Part shown: in pieces, positions 9,147-18,098 of the stretch
How the letters are laid out: each line of letters begins with the position of its first letter
How positions within the stretch are numbered: position 1 is the first letter of the stretch
Source: Campylobacteraceae bacterium
Lineage (GTDB): Bacteria; Campylobacterota; Campylobacteria; Campylobacterales; Campylobacteraceae
Assembly (NCBI GenBank): GCA_031268335.1
Contig: JAIRXG010000006.1
Location: forward strand, 124,001 to 188,000
Direction: 5' to 3'
DNA: 64,000 bases
The notes under the pieces: generated by a model
Databases searched by the model: none
What the model was told of the DNA's origin: nothing
The model's input: the letters and a program-made list of their open reading frames with translations, nothing else
Made by a program: the position numbers and the translations under genes

Positions 9147-10757
9147 ATGAATTATTTAAAAAGATTTATATTCTTCAATGTTAGTTTTGCCGTTTTATTC
9201 GTATTTTTTATAGTATTAATAGATTTTATATTAGAGTTTTTTATATCAGCCTATGATGTTAGTTTTGACCCTTTGTTTTTATTGATTTTATTTGCAGCAG
9301 GGCTATTTTTATCTTTTAACAAAAGTCAGATATTTTTTTATCTATTCATATTTTTTATATTTTCATTGCAATTAGTGCAAATTTCATCCATAGTGTATTT
9401 TGGATACTATATACAGCCATCTGAAATAGATAAAATATTTTTAGAATTTTCAGATATAAAAGATGCTGCATTAGCAGAGGCTGATTCTTTTTTATTAATT
9501 CCTATCTCATTAATTATTCCTTTGGCTATAATAATTGCTGCAAATTTTTTTCTCAAAAAAAATAGTTTGAAAATACCGTTTGCTTTTGTGCTTGTTTTGC
9601 TGCTTTTTATTCCTAAAATTGAGAGGGCAACGCGTAGAGATATACAATTTTTCTTTCCTTCTCCCGTTAGATACAGCTTTCACAATACAATAAATACATT
9701 TTCTTTCTATGCCGGAAAAGAGATATGGGTCAATAATAATTTTAAAATGCCGCAAAATTTTTATCTTCCTTACACCGTGGAAAAATATCAACCTAAAGCT
9801 CAAAATATTATTTTGGTTATAGGTGAAAGTGTCAATCCGAACCATCTTTCATTATTTGGCTATGACAGGTTAACAACGCCGTTTTTAAACATGTTAAAAG
9901 AAGACGATAGGTTTGATTATCAAGAGGCGGTATCTGGCGGCGTCTCTACTCATTCGAGTATGGCTTTTTTCCTAAATGGCGTAAGAGAGCCCGGAAATAC
10001 GCAAGAGATAAAATCAAAAACTTTTAATTTATTTAAGCTTGCCAAAGAGCAAGATTTTTCAACGTTTTTTATATCGGCACAAGATGCTAAAATAGCCTAT
10101 GAGATAGGAAATAAATATATTGATGAAATTGTAACTAAAGAAGAGGAGTTTCTTTTATTTAAAACAAAGAGGGATCAGGGGTTATTGGACGTATTGGATG
10201 AACTTGCATTAACGGATAAAAATTTTATCGTTATTCAAATGAGAACACCTCATGCACCATATGAAGATAATTATGACGAAGGTTCTGAATTTGATGTGTT
10301 TAAAGATAAAAGCAAAAGGATTGACACCTATGACAATTCGGTTTTGTATTTTGATTTTGTGTTGAAAAATATTTTTAATAACGTTGAAAAACTTATAAAA
10401 AATAACGGATATTTTATTTTTGTCTCCGATCATGGACAAGTATTTGGTGAAAATGGTTTTTACGGACACAACAAACTTGATATGAGCGTAGCCGCAGTTC
10501 CTTTTTTGTCATATAGCGTAAATGGCGATAAAATACCTTACAAGACACCTTCTCAATATGAAATAGCAGAGTGGATAGGAGAATTATTGGGGTATAAATT
10601 TATAAATCCGAATTTACAAAATAATACCTTCTATGTACATGGAAATAATTTTTTATCGAACTACGAATTTATTTCATACATTAAAATTAACGGCAATATT
10701 GCAAAGCAATCTAAAACAATATTAAATCAATTTATACAAAAATCAAAAGAGAAATAA
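9147..10757 (+). CDS. Phosphoethanolamine transferase-like membrane sulfatase-fold protein
   Basis: An inner-membrane protein of 536 aa. Four or five hydrophobic segments occupy about residues 8-160, followed by a periplasmic alkaline-phosphatase/sulfatase-fold domain. The domain shows VIGESVNPNHLSLFGYDR, which matches the family motif around the metal and nucleophile site, and FVSDHGQVFGENGFYGH, the metal-binding SDHG motif. Family members (EptA, EptC, CptA) transfer phosphoethanolamine to lipid A, LPS core or, in Campylobacter, the flagellar rod. Substrate cannot be named here; flagellar genes appear absent. The gene stands alone, with a weak ribosome-binding site. Confidence 0.8.
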   Translation: MNYLKRFIFFNVSFAVLFVFFIVLIDFILEFFISAYDVSFDPLFLLILFAAGLFLSFNKSQIFFYLFIFFIFSLQLVQISSIVYFGYYIQPSEIDKIFLEFSDIKDAALAEADSFLLIPISLIIPLAIIIAANFFLKKNSLKIPFAFVLVLLLFIPKIERATRRDIQFFFPSPVRYSFHNTINTFSFYAGKEIWVNNNFKMPQNFYLPYTVEKYQPKAQNIILVIGESVNPNHLSLFGYDRLTTPFLNMLKEDDRFDYQEAVSGGVSTHSSMAFFLNGVREPGNTQEIKSKTFNLFKLAKEQDFSTFFISAQDAKIAYEIGNKYIDEIVTKEEEFLLFKTKRDQGLLDVLDELALTDKNFIVIQMRTPHAPYEDNYDEGSEFDVFKDKSKRIDTYDNSVLYFDFVLKNIFNNVEKLIKNNGYFIFVSDHGQVFGENGFYGHNKLDMSVAAVPFLSYSVNGDKIPYKTPSQYEIAEWIGELLGYKFINPNLQNNTFYVHGNNFLSNYEFISYIKINGNIAKQSKTILNQFIQKSKEK

Positions 10758-10926
10758 ATTAATTTTAATAGTTAATATTCTACTTATAGATTATCATTTC
10801 AATAAGGGTATTTTTATAATAAAAAATATACAATGCGCCTAGAAATAGGGAGTTACATAATATAATTTTCTAATTTTCTGTATTTGATTTATTATTAATT
10901 AAATTTATGTTTTATATGGAGGGTAC

Positions 10927-11775
10927 ATGCAAAATCATATCAGCAGAAAAAATCCTACCGCATTTTTATTTGTAGTAGACCAGTCGGCATCTATGGGTTA
11001 CATTATGCCATCCATCGGTAAGCCTAAAGCAAAACATGTAGCAGACGTAATCAACAGGACTATTTTAAATCTTATAGATCTATGCAACAAAGCTGACGGC
11101 GTTAGAGATTATTTTCATGTGGGCGTTATATGCTATAGCGGTAAAGGTATTAGCAATGGTTTATTTAAAGATCCTCAAAAGCCTATTTTAAATCTGATAT
11201 CCGATGCGGCCGTAAATATTATAGGCGTAGAAACCGTAATAGATAAAATTGATAACGGTCTTGGAGAAATTATAGAAAGAAGAGCCGAATTTCCCATATG
11301 GGTAGAAGCCGAAGCAGATGGCGAAACGCCCATGTGCGAAGCATTTGCAAAAGCTAAAGGTGCGCTTGAAGAGTGGTGTAGTGAATATCAAGACAGCTGT
11401 CCTCCTACTTTGATACATGTAACGGATGGCGATTCTACGGATGGGAATCCCGAAGCTATTGCCGAAGAGATTAAAAATATTAGTACTTTGCATGGCAATA
11501 CTCTTTTGTTTAATATACATGTAAGCTCATTTAGTGCAAATATTATTAAATATCCTTACGATGATATGGAGATACAAGACGAATATGCAAAACAATTATT
11601 TAGAATGTCAAGCGTTTTTCCGCAATATTTAGTAGACAAGGCTTTGCAAAGAGGTTATAAAATCAATAACAGCTCTAAAGGTTTTGTATTTAACGCCGAT
11701 GCTGCCGAAATAATGAATTTTTTAGAGATCGGCACATTGCCCGCTACTCAAAGTTGGCAACAATTAGGTTCTTGA
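10927..11775 (+). CDS. TerY-like von Willebrand factor A domain protein
   Basis: A 282 aa cytoplasmic vWA protein. The metal-ion-dependent adhesion site is intact: DQSAS at residues 18-22, a threonine in DGETPM, and an aspartate in HVTDGDS. GGAG precedes the ATG. It is the first gene of a three-gene unit with a PP2C-like phosphatase (overlap of one base, TGATG) and a membrane kinase. This is the arrangement known as the TerY-P triad in tellurium-resistance-linked stress systems. No TerD-type gene is in the window. Its role is probably to scaffold or sense within the phosphorylation module; the signal is unknown. Confidence 0.8.
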   Translation: MQNHISRKNPTAFLFVVDQSASMGYIMPSIGKPKAKHVADVINRTILNLIDLCNKADGVRDYFHVGVICYSGKGISNGLFKDPQKPILNLISDAAVNIIGVETVIDKIDNGLGEIIERRAEFPIWVEAEADGETPMCEAFAKAKGALEEWCSEYQDSCPPTLIHVTDGDSTDGNPEAIAEEIKNISTLHGNTLLFNIHVSSFSANIIKYPYDDMEIQDEYAKQLFRMSSVFPQYLVDKALQRGYKINNSSKGFVFNADAAEIMNFLEIGTLPATQSWQQLGS

Positions 11776-12506
11776 TGGAACTTTTATTTAATGGTTCAAT
11801 TCCTAAAGATTATGCTTTTCCGAATGAAAACGAGGATTGGTTCAATATAAATTTCATAGAACACAATATCAGGATAGCTCTTAGCGATGGAGCGACAGTT
11901 TCTTATAATTCTCAAAAATGGGCTAAAATTTTAGTGGATTATTTTATTGAAACAGGAAACTTTTCCGCCGCGGATGTAAAAAAAGTCATTAGTATTTATT
12001 GTGCAAAAGGGTTCGATTTGAATAATATGACATTGATGCAAAAACGAGGATTTGCATTTGGGAGTTATGCTACGCTTTTGTGCGTGGAGTGTAACTCTTT
12101 CAATAACAATATACGAATTCTAGGCATAGGCGATACTATAGCGGTTTTATTAGATAAAGAGAGTTTTATAGAGGCTTTTCCATATATATCGTCAATGCAA
12201 TTTCTTAAAAATCCTCAAATGCTAAGCACCAACAAGCGAAGCAACTTTTTTTTTGTATACTCAAAAAATCGCTCCAAATTTTATAAAAGATGGGACTTGA
12301 ACTCTATAAAACATCCCGTACTTCTTTGTATGACCGATGCGCTTGGCGAATGGGCGCTAAAAGAGATGGAGAGTGGAAATTGTTTAGTGTGGGAAGAACT
12401 TTTATCCATAAGTAACATAAAAGATTTTAAAAGTTTTGTACAGACTAAACGGGACGACAATATGATGAAAATTGACGATACTACTTTAATCTCAATAATA
12501 TTTTAG
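11775..12506 (+). CDS. PP2C-family serine/threonine phosphatase-like protein
   Basis: This 243 aa protein fits the PP2C_2 type of metal-dependent phosphatase. The start at 11775 overlaps the vWA stop by one base; an in-frame upstream ATG at 11754 lies inside that gene. Key acidic motifs are NED (residues 19-21), SDGA (37-40), a middle GIGD, MTDA in place of TDG, and a terminal DDTTL. All the usual metal-binding aspartates therefore seem present. It probably dephosphorylates targets of the adjacent kinase, as in other vWA/PPM/kinase triads. Confidence 0.78.
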   Translation: MELLFNGSIPKDYAFPNENEDWFNINFIEHNIRIALSDGATVSYNSQKWAKILVDYFIETGNFSAADVKKVISIYCAKGFDLNNMTLMQKRGFAFGSYATLLCVECNSFNNNIRILGIGDTIAVLLDKESFIEAFPYISSMQFLKNPQMLSTNKRSNFFFVYSKNRSKFYKRWDLNSIKHPVLLCMTDALGEWALKEMESGNCLVWEELLSISNIKDFKSFVQTKRDDNMMKIDDTTLISIIF

Positions 12507-12514
12507 GTAGCAAT

Positions 12515-14572
12515 ATGATATATCCGAAATCAGAAGAATATAGGGCGGCTTTTCATCATGTAAAAGATACGCTCACTGACGAAATATTAAAAAATGGCAT
12601 TGTAAAGAGAAATATACTAGGACCGCAGGTATTAAGCGGAAATTTTGCTTATGCATATGAAGTTACATCACAATATAGAATAAAATACGCAGTACGCTGT
12701 TTTCGTTATGATTCCAAAGATCGTAAAGAGCGCTACAAAGCTATTTCAAATTATTTAAAAAAACTAAAATCACCCTATTTTGTAAATTTTGAGTATCAAG
12801 ACGAGGGTATCATAATAAACAATACAAAATTTCCAATTGTGAAAATGGCTTGGGCCGAAGGCGAGCTTTTGGGAGATTTTATAAAAAATAATTATGCAAA
12901 TAGATTTAAAATAAAAAACCTACTTCACTCCATAAGAAAACTTGCCAAATTTATAGAGAAAAGTAATTTTGCTCATGGGGATATACAGCCTAGCAACATT
13001 ATGGTATCAGACAATGGAAGAGTTCTTAAACTCATAGACTATGACGGCATGTATGTGGAAGAGTTGAAAAGCTTTGGAAATGCCGAATGCGGCGTGCCGA
13101 ATTTTCAACATCCCAAACGAAATGGTTTTTGGTCGAAAAAATTGGATAGATTTTCATTCATAGCGCTCTATACGGCATTGTTGGCTTTGATGGATAGGCA
13201 TTATTTGTGGGATGAGACGGATTCGGATGTAGAAACGATACTATTTAGAGCCGAAGATTATACAAATACAAAGAATTCAAAAATTTTCAAAAAATTGTAT
13301 GCTTTGAAATCCATGAAAAAATATGCCGAAAGTTTTGAAAATGTTTGCAACGGACGATTTAGGAATATACCTTCGTTGGATAGTTTTATAAAGGAGAATG
13401 CGACAAAAAGACATACCAGCATTATTGTGCCTATTGCAAGCATAGCCATTGTTTTTTTCATATCGATTTATGCTTATTATAATCAAGTTTCAAGAGTAGG
13501 AAGATCAAGCTCTTTATGGCAAGTTATAACAACTATTTTTTGGCATCAAAATACGGAAAGTGTAAGCATAGATTTATCGCAACCGCAAGATGCTTATTTG
13601 TATGATATTGGAGAGTATGAAATCGCCATCAAACATTTGAAAGCCGCATATGATTTATATTCTAATGACACAAATATCACATTATCGCTTATTATGCTTT
13701 ATGGTATGAGTGGATTTGATGACGATGCGCTTTTAAAATTGGCTTTACCTTTGAAAGAGATGAATATTGAAGATGAGCGGCTGTTTTTTTCATTAGCTGC
13801 TTTATATTGGCGCAGAGACGATTTGGGACAAGCTAAAATATTTATTGATGAATTAAAAGAAAATTTATCTAAAGATATCGGATTGCAAAAGCTTATCGGA
13901 TTGCTCGATGATATAGTGCAAAAAGAGAGCGAATCGTACGATTTATACTATAACGTCTTAAATTTGGAGGCAAGCGCTAAAACCAAATTTGCAACCTCAA
14001 TGGTGTTGTGGGACAGAATAAAATTATATAAAAATATGGAAGAGATGTATAAACAGAGTTTTATAGGTTTTTCTGCGGAGCATAGATTTAATATTGCTTT
14101 ATCATTTAGAGATTGGTTTGAGATATATTCAGGCTATAACACCGCTAAAAGCTTACAAAATCTTAATGATTTACATGAAAAATATCCTATAAATAATTAT
14201 TTGATTTATCAACTTGCGATAAATATCGCCTATCTACATGTGGATGGTTATAATGGAAATTGTGCTCCAAGCTCAAATATATATGCTTATGCCGCCGCTA
14301 TATTGAAAGACGAAGCCAATATTGTCAGCGCAAATCAAGCGTTAAGTTATGCAAGCAGACTATTGGAAACGAGCTTTTCCAAAGCATATGGATATTATGC
14401 GTTAGGATTTGCATATTATGCCAATAATGAATTTGAAAATGCGCAAAAAGCCCTCGTAAATTCTAAAAATTATGCGCAAAAAAATTTAGGCAGCAATATA
14501 GATAGCCTTTTGAGTAAGGTAACGAACAGCCTAACATGTGAGATTGTAATAACCGATTTTCAAAAATTTTAA
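12515..14572 (+). CDS. Membrane protein kinase-like protein with C-terminal TPR region
   Basis: A 685 aa protein with an N-terminal kinase-like domain (about residues 35-285), one transmembrane helix (302-322) and a long helical, TPR-like region (about 355-670). Kinase hallmarks are altered: the VAIK lysine is Arg61 in YAVRCF, HRD is HGD (154-156, HGDIQPSNIM), and DFG is DYD (175-177). Asp156, Asn161 and Asp175 are kept. HGD and DYDG are typical of kinases in vWA/PP2C triads. It follows the phosphatase by 8 bases. The TPR part would face the periplasm if the kinase is cytoplasmic. It overlaps the convergent CAP gene by 4 bases. Confidence 0.75.
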   Translation: MIYPKSEEYRAAFHHVKDTLTDEILKNGIVKRNILGPQVLSGNFAYAYEVTSQYRIKYAVRCFRYDSKDRKERYKAISNYLKKLKSPYFVNFEYQDEGIIINNTKFPIVKMAWAEGELLGDFIKNNYANRFKIKNLLHSIRKLAKFIEKSNFAHGDIQPSNIMVSDNGRVLKLIDYDGMYVEELKSFGNAECGVPNFQHPKRNGFWSKKLDRFSFIALYTALLALMDRHYLWDETDSDVETILFRAEDYTNTKNSKIFKKLYALKSMKKYAESFENVCNGRFRNIPSLDSFIKENATKRHTSIIVPIASIAIVFFISIYAYYNQVSRVGRSSSLWQVITTIFWHQNTESVSIDLSQPQDAYLYDIGEYEIAIKHLKAAYDLYSNDTNITLSLIMLYGMSGFDDDALLKLALPLKEMNIEDERLFFSLAALYWRRDDLGQAKIFIDELKENLSKDIGLQKLIGLLDDIVQKESESYDLYYNVLNLEASAKTKFATSMVLWDRIKLYKNMEEMYKQSFIGFSAEHRFNIALSFRDWFEIYSGYNTAKSLQNLNDLHEKYPINNYLIYQLAINIAYLHVDGYNGNCAPSSNIYAYAAAILKDEANIVSANQALSYASRLLETSFSKAYGYYALGFAYYANNEFENAQKALVNSKNYAQKNLGSNIDSLLSKVTNSLTCEIVITDFQKF

Positions 14573-15753
14573 CGGCGATTGCTTACAAATTCTTTGGCAT
14601 ATTCTATTACGCATATCACGCCGTATTTGCTGTGAGTGTCTATAGCGGTTCCGACATGGTTATATTCTTTATGCATTATATTATCCCTATGTCCCCTTGA
14701 AGAAACTCCATCGTCAATCAAAAGACCGACTACTATTTCTCGCCCGGTATTTGGTTTATAAGCGATGTTTTCACCGGCAATGTTGTAAGTCCCATATCTT
14801 TTTATTCTATCAAACGGAGTACTTCCGTCGCTTCCGCCGTGACCGACTTTGCCCGTTTTGCTTTGGTCTGAAGCGTGATCCTTTGCAGCTCTCCAAAGCC
14901 CTCTGCTTGGTATTAAAAGTTGCACGGGAGACATTTTAGATAAAACCTCGTAACACTCTTGCGCCGCTTTTATTCCTTCTGTTGTTTTTATAGGCATTTT
15001 ATTAGGCGGAGAGTATGCGTTGCCGTTATAATATTCCAATCTTGGTTTTATGTACAAATCCGCATATTTTTTAGGATTTGAGCGAACTTTATTCATCTCT
15101 AAAATAACATCTTTTTCAACCGAAGTCAGATACTGCGCATCTCTTGCCGTGTCCAGAAGCGCTATATTCCAATTTTTGTCGTCAGTGTCTCTTTTGCTTA
15201 GAACGGGTGCATTTTCGCTCAAAACTATATCCACCCACTCGTTATTTGTTATATTGTATTGCGTTTCAAATCTGATTTTTGTCATATAATGGTCTTGCGA
15301 ATATTTTATATCATGTTTTTTTTCATCAAAACTCCAGTCCATTTTTCCTAAATTGTTCACTTTGCCGTTTTTTATTTCAAAAAATAGATCAAGCATTAGC
15401 GTATAAGACAAAATATATCTGTCGGTGCTCTTTTTTAATTCAAGTTGTACTATTTCATACATGTCGGCGCTCAAATCTTTTAGATAAAACAGTCCGTTTT
15501 TATCGGATATTGTTTCATAAATAATGTTATTTTTGCTATTTCGCATAACAATCTTAATACCATCGCTGTCGTTATATATCTCATCGCCAAAATCTGCCCT
15601 AAAAGCGATTTGTCCTACAATAAATGTGTCGGTTTGCGAAGTTAGGATAGCTTTAGGACGAGTAAAGTCTACCTCTTGTTTGCTTGATGACATAGCTATA
15701 CATGTTGCAATGATAATTATCAAAAATACAATAATAACCGATATAAATTTCAT
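14569..15753 (-). CDS. CAP/SCP-superfamily secreted or membrane-anchored protein
   Basis: A 394 aa protein with an N-terminal hydrophobic segment (about residues 2-22, ISVIIVFLIIIIATCIAMS) that could be a membrane anchor or a signal peptide. A beta-rich middle region follows, then a C-terminal CAP domain (about 220-390). CAP motifs are visible: AKDHASDQ, a GHGGSDG stretch, GENIAYKP and HRDNIM. CAP proteins in bacteria act outside the cell, but their activities are mostly unknown. It is convergent with the kinase-TPR gene and may belong to the same accessory block. Confidence 0.78.
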   Translation of the reverse strand: MKFISVIIVFLIIIIATCIAMSSSKQEVDFTRPKAILTSQTDTFIVGQIAFRADFGDEIYNDSDGIKIVMRNSKNNIIYETISDKNGLFYLKDLSADMYEIVQLELKKSTDRYILSYTLMLDLFFEIKNGKVNNLGKMDWSFDEKKHDIKYSQDHYMTKIRFETQYNITNNEWVDIVLSENAPVLSKRDTDDKNWNIALLDTARDAQYLTSVEKDVILEMNKVRSNPKKYADLYIKPRLEYYNGNAYSPPNKMPIKTTEGIKAAQECYEVLSKMSPVQLLIPSRGLWRAAKDHASDQSKTGKVGHGGSDGSTPFDRIKRYGTYNIAGENIAYKPNTGREIVVGLLIDDGVSSRGHRDNIMHKEYNHVGTAIDTHSKYGVICVIEYAKEFVSNRR

Positions 15754-15812
15754 GCGGAATCCCGATAGTTTTTAAATGATATATTATATTTGAATTTATC
15801 TTAATAAATTAA

Positions 15813-15853
15813 ATGAAAAAAGCGGCGCAAGCATGTAGATGATTCTTGCGCCG
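15813..15853 (-). terminator. Rho-independent terminator after the peroxiredoxin gene
   Basis: On the minus strand a perfect 9-bp GC-rich stem (15845-15853 paired with 15823-15831, CGGCGCAAG) is followed by CTTTTTTCATTT. It lies just after the peroxiredoxin stop. Confidence 0.8.
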
Positions 15854-15879
15854 AAAAATAAAGAATTAGAAAAAGCGGT

Positions 15880-16476
15880 TTATAGTTTTTGTGCGTTTTT
15901 AGAGAGATATTCGGCAATGCCTTTAGTATTTGCTTTAATACCCTCGTCGCCTTTGTTCCAGCCTGCAGGGCAAACTTCGCCGTACTCATTTGTATAAAGC
16001 ATAGCGTCTACAACTCTTAACATTTCATCGACATTTCTTCCAAGAGGAAGGTCATTTATAACAGCATGTCTTACAGTGCCGTCTTTGTCAATTAAAAATG
16101 AACCTCTTAAAGCTACGCTATTGTTTAAAAGCACATCAAAATCACGCGCTATTTGTTTTGTTATATCGGCTACTATCGGAAAACGTACATTGCCGATACC
16201 GCCGTCTTTTACGTCGGTGCTTTTCCATGCAAAGTGTGTAAATTGAGAATCAACCGAAACGCCGATGACATTAATGCCACGCGCTTTAAACTCATCTAAT
16301 CTATGATCAAACGCAATTATTTCAGACGGACAAACAAAAGTAAAATCCATAGGGTAGAAAAATACTACTGTTCCTTTTTCGCCAAAATTTTTATAGAGAT
16401 TAAAATTCTCAACTATTTGATTGTCTCCCAAAACCGCAGCAGCCGTAAAATCAGGCGCTTTATTTGTTACTAACAT
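15880..16476 (-). CDS. ahpC: 2-Cys peroxiredoxin (AhpC/TsaA family)
   Basis: A cytoplasmic thiol peroxidase of 198 aa that reduces peroxides. The peroxidatic cysteine is in DFTFVCPSEI and the resolving cysteine in EVCPAGW, so it is a typical 2-Cys enzyme. GAGGAG lies before the ATG. It is divergent from the ferredoxin and ndk genes, the same cluster as ahpC-fdxA-ndk in C. jejuni. A PerR-like repressor (8581-8991) and a CosR-like regulator (27581-28252), both tied to oxidative stress in relatives, are nearby. Confidence 0.94.
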   Translation of the reverse strand: MLVTNKAPDFTAAAVLGDNQIVENFNLYKNFGEKGTVVFFYPMDFTFVCPSEIIAFDHRLDEFKARGINVIGVSVDSQFTHFAWKSTDVKDGGIGNVRFPIVADITKQIARDFDVLLNNSVALRGSFLIDKDGTVRHAVINDLPLGRNVDEMLRVVDAMLYTNEYGEVCPAGWNKGDEGIKANTKGIAEYLSKNAQKL

Positions 16477-16514
16477 AAAATCTCCTCAATATGATAAAAT
16501 TTATTAATTCAGAA

Positions 16515-16520
16515 ATTATA
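16515..16520 (-). promoter_or_regulatory. -10 box of the ahpC promoter
   Basis: On the minus strand TATAAT stands about 39 bases upstream of the peroxiredoxin ATG. The 250-base divergent gap also holds several AAATTTTT repeats at about 16563-16590 and is the likely place for PerR or CosR operators, though I cannot pick out a certain operator by eye. Confidence 0.5.
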
Positions 16521-16692
16521 TCAGTAAAATTATAAGTAACAGTTTAATTGAGAAATCTATTTTTTTAAATTTTTAAATTTTTAAAGTTGTGAATATTATA
16601 AAAAGAAGATTTTATTTGTAAAGATTTAGTTTATCAAAAGAATTATTAAATGTTTCTTTTTAATAACTATTTAAATAAGAGTTTGATATAGT

Positions 16693-16720
16693 CCTAAACT
16701 CTATATTATATATTTAGGAG
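16693..16720 (+). promoter_or_regulatory. Possible ribosome-binding-site hairpin before the ferredoxin gene
   Basis: CCTAAA at 16693-16698 can pair with TTTAGG at 16713-16718. The second arm overlaps the Shine-Dalgarno AGGAG (16716-16720), so a leader hairpin could hide the ribosome-binding site. The stem is only 6 bp and AT-rich, so it may be weak. Confidence 0.3.
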
Positions 16721-16726
16721 AGTAAT

Positions 16727-17005
16727 ATGGCAGTTAAAATTACAGATGTTTGTATTAGTTGCGGTTCTTGCATAGACGAGTGTCCGGTGAACGCTATTGT
16801 TGATGATAGCGATAATCCGACAGGCGAGAGTGTATATTATGTTTTTGCGGATAAGTGTGTTGAGTGTATAGGACACAATGACGAACCGGCATGCGCTTCG
16901 GCATGTCCTAGTGATGGCTGTATCGTCTGGGATACGGCAGGAAGCGCTTTGCGCGACGATGTAACAAGCGATATGAGAAAAAGCGCCGCCGCTGTTATAT
17001 CATAA
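16727..17005 (+). CDS. fdxA: 2[4Fe-4S] ferredoxin
   Basis: A 92 aa electron carrier. The first cluster motif is CISCGSCIDECP and the second is spread over CVECIGHNDEPACASACP, with the longer spacing typical of this Campylobacter-type ferredoxin. AGGAG precedes the ATG. It is divergent from ahpC and lies upstream of ndk, as in C. jejuni, where fdxA is iron-linked and affects oxygen tolerance. A terminator follows at once, so it is probably transcribed alone. Confidence 0.9.
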   Translation: MAVKITDVCISCGSCIDECPVNAIVDDSDNPTGESVYYVFADKCVECIGHNDEPACASACPSDGCIVWDTAGSALRDDVTSDMRKSAAAVIS

Positions 17006-17013
17006 CTATAATA

Positions 17014-17053
17014 AGTAAGTTCAAAATTTTTTGGTTTTTTGAGCTTACTTTTT
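17014..17053 (+). terminator. Rho-independent terminator after fdxA
   Basis: A 13-bp stem with one G-T pair (17014-17026 with 17037-17049) is followed by TTTTT. It ends the ferredoxin transcript. Confidence 0.75.
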
Positions 17054-17076
17054 ATATTAAATAAAAAAAAATCTGC

Positions 17077-17082
17077 TATAAT
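17077..17082 (+). promoter_or_regulatory. -10 box upstream of ndk
   Basis: TGCTATAAT is an extended -10 box 66 bases before the ndk ATG and after the ferredoxin terminator. It probably drives ndk-yceD-rpmF-plsX-fabH. Confidence 0.6.
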
Positions 17083-17142
17083 TCTACGCTTATTTTTAAC
17101 ATATTTTCTGTTTTTATCAAAATTTATTGCAGGAGAAAAGCT

Positions 17143-17556
17143 ATGGAACAGACGTTATCTATTATTAAACCCGATGCGGTTGCAAAAAATGTAGTTGGAA
17201 AAATTATTGATAGATTTGAGAGTAATAATCTTCGCGTGGCGGCTATTAAAAAGCTTTGTCTTACAAATGAAGATGCCGCAAGATTTTACGCGGTTCATAA
17301 AGAAAGACCGTTTTTTAACGATTTAGTAAAATTCATGACAAGCGGAGCAGTAGTAGTTCTCGTGCTTGAAGGTGAAAATGCAGTAGCTAAAAACAGAGAA
17401 CTTATGGGCGCGACAAATCCCAAAGAGGCTGAAAAAGGCACAATCAGAGCAGATTTTGCCGAAAGTATAGATGCAAACGCTGTCCACGGAAGTGATAGTT
17501 TGGAAAATGCCTCTATAGAAATAGCTTTCTTTTTCGCAAAAAAAGAGGTGGCGTAA
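17143..17556 (+). CDS. ndk: Nucleoside-diphosphate kinase
   Basis: This enzyme balances nucleoside triphosphates by transferring phosphate through a phosphohistidine. It is 137 aa, standard length. The catalytic histidine lies in NAVHGSDS, and the N-terminal [10 protein letters not shown] is typical. GGAGAAAAG precedes the ATG. It starts a run of five closely spaced genes. Confidence 0.96.
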   Translation: MEQTLSIIKPDAVAKNVVGKIIDRFESNNLRVAAIKKLCLTNEDAARFYAVHKERPFFNDLVKFMTSGAVVVLVLEGENAVAKNRELMGATNPKEAEKGTIRADFAESIDANAVHGSDSLENASIEIAFFFAKKEVA

Positions 17557-17559
17557 AAT

Positions 17560-17934
17560 TTGGAGATAGCATTTAAAAAAGTAAACAAAGAGGGGTTTGA
17601 TTTTTCACTCACATGTGGTAAAATCAACTTCTTTGGTAAAGTTTATCAAAAATCCCCGATATTAGTTTTGTTGAAAGCTAAGCTTGAGGGAGAACTTGAA
17701 CATAAATGCGACAGATGTGCGGAAGATATTTGTTTAATAGTTGACGAACAAATAGAGATGTTAATTTCAGATGGAGCCTATAAAACAACAAAAACGGATA
17801 AGTTTATAATCCAAGATACTCTTGCGGTTATAGAGGTCTATGACGGACTTATCAATTTTAATGAAATTTTGCAAAGTGAGATTGAGCTTTACAAAAGCGA
17901 TTATCACTATTGCACTACATGTGAAAGCCAGTAA
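17560..17934 (+). CDS. YceD/DUF177-family protein
   Basis: A 124 aa cytoplasmic protein of the DUF177 family, whose E. coli member YceD is linked to 23S rRNA accumulation. It has CDRC near the middle and CTTC near the C-terminus, which could form a zinc site. It starts with TTG four bases after ndk. It lies directly before rpmF, an order conserved across bacteria (yceD-rpmF-plsX-fabH). Confidence 0.82.
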   Translation: MEIAFKKVNKEGFDFSLTCGKINFFGKVYQKSPILVLLKAKLEGELEHKCDRCAEDICLIVDEQIEMLISDGAYKTTKTDKFIIQDTLAVIEVYDGLINFNEILQSEIELYKSDYHYCTTCESQ

Positions 17935-17944
17935 AGGAGATAAA

Positions 17945-18094
17945 ATGGCAGTACCAAAAAGACGAGTTAGTAAAACAAGAGGCGCTAAACGCAGAACACA
18001 TTATAAGGTTACTTTGGCTATGCCTGTAAAGGCGAGCGACGGAAGTTGGAAGCTACCGCATCGTATAAACAAAAATACAGGTGAGTATAAATAA
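17945..18094 (+). CDS. rpmF: 50S ribosomal protein L32
   Basis: A 49 aa basic ribosomal protein. The start at 17945 is fixed by AAAGGAGAT upstream and the conserved [17 protein letters not shown] start; an in-frame ATG over 100 bases upstream lies inside the previous gene. It lacks the zinc cysteines seen in some L32 proteins. Confidence 0.95.
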   Translation: MAVPKRRVSKTRGAKRRTHYKVTLAMPVKASDGSWKLPHRINKNTGEYK

Positions 18095-18098
18095 ATAA

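Noticed and set aside
14697-15775. Several plus-strand frames of 60-83 codons
   Set aside because: All lie opposite the CAP-domain gene, which has clear motifs on the minus strand.
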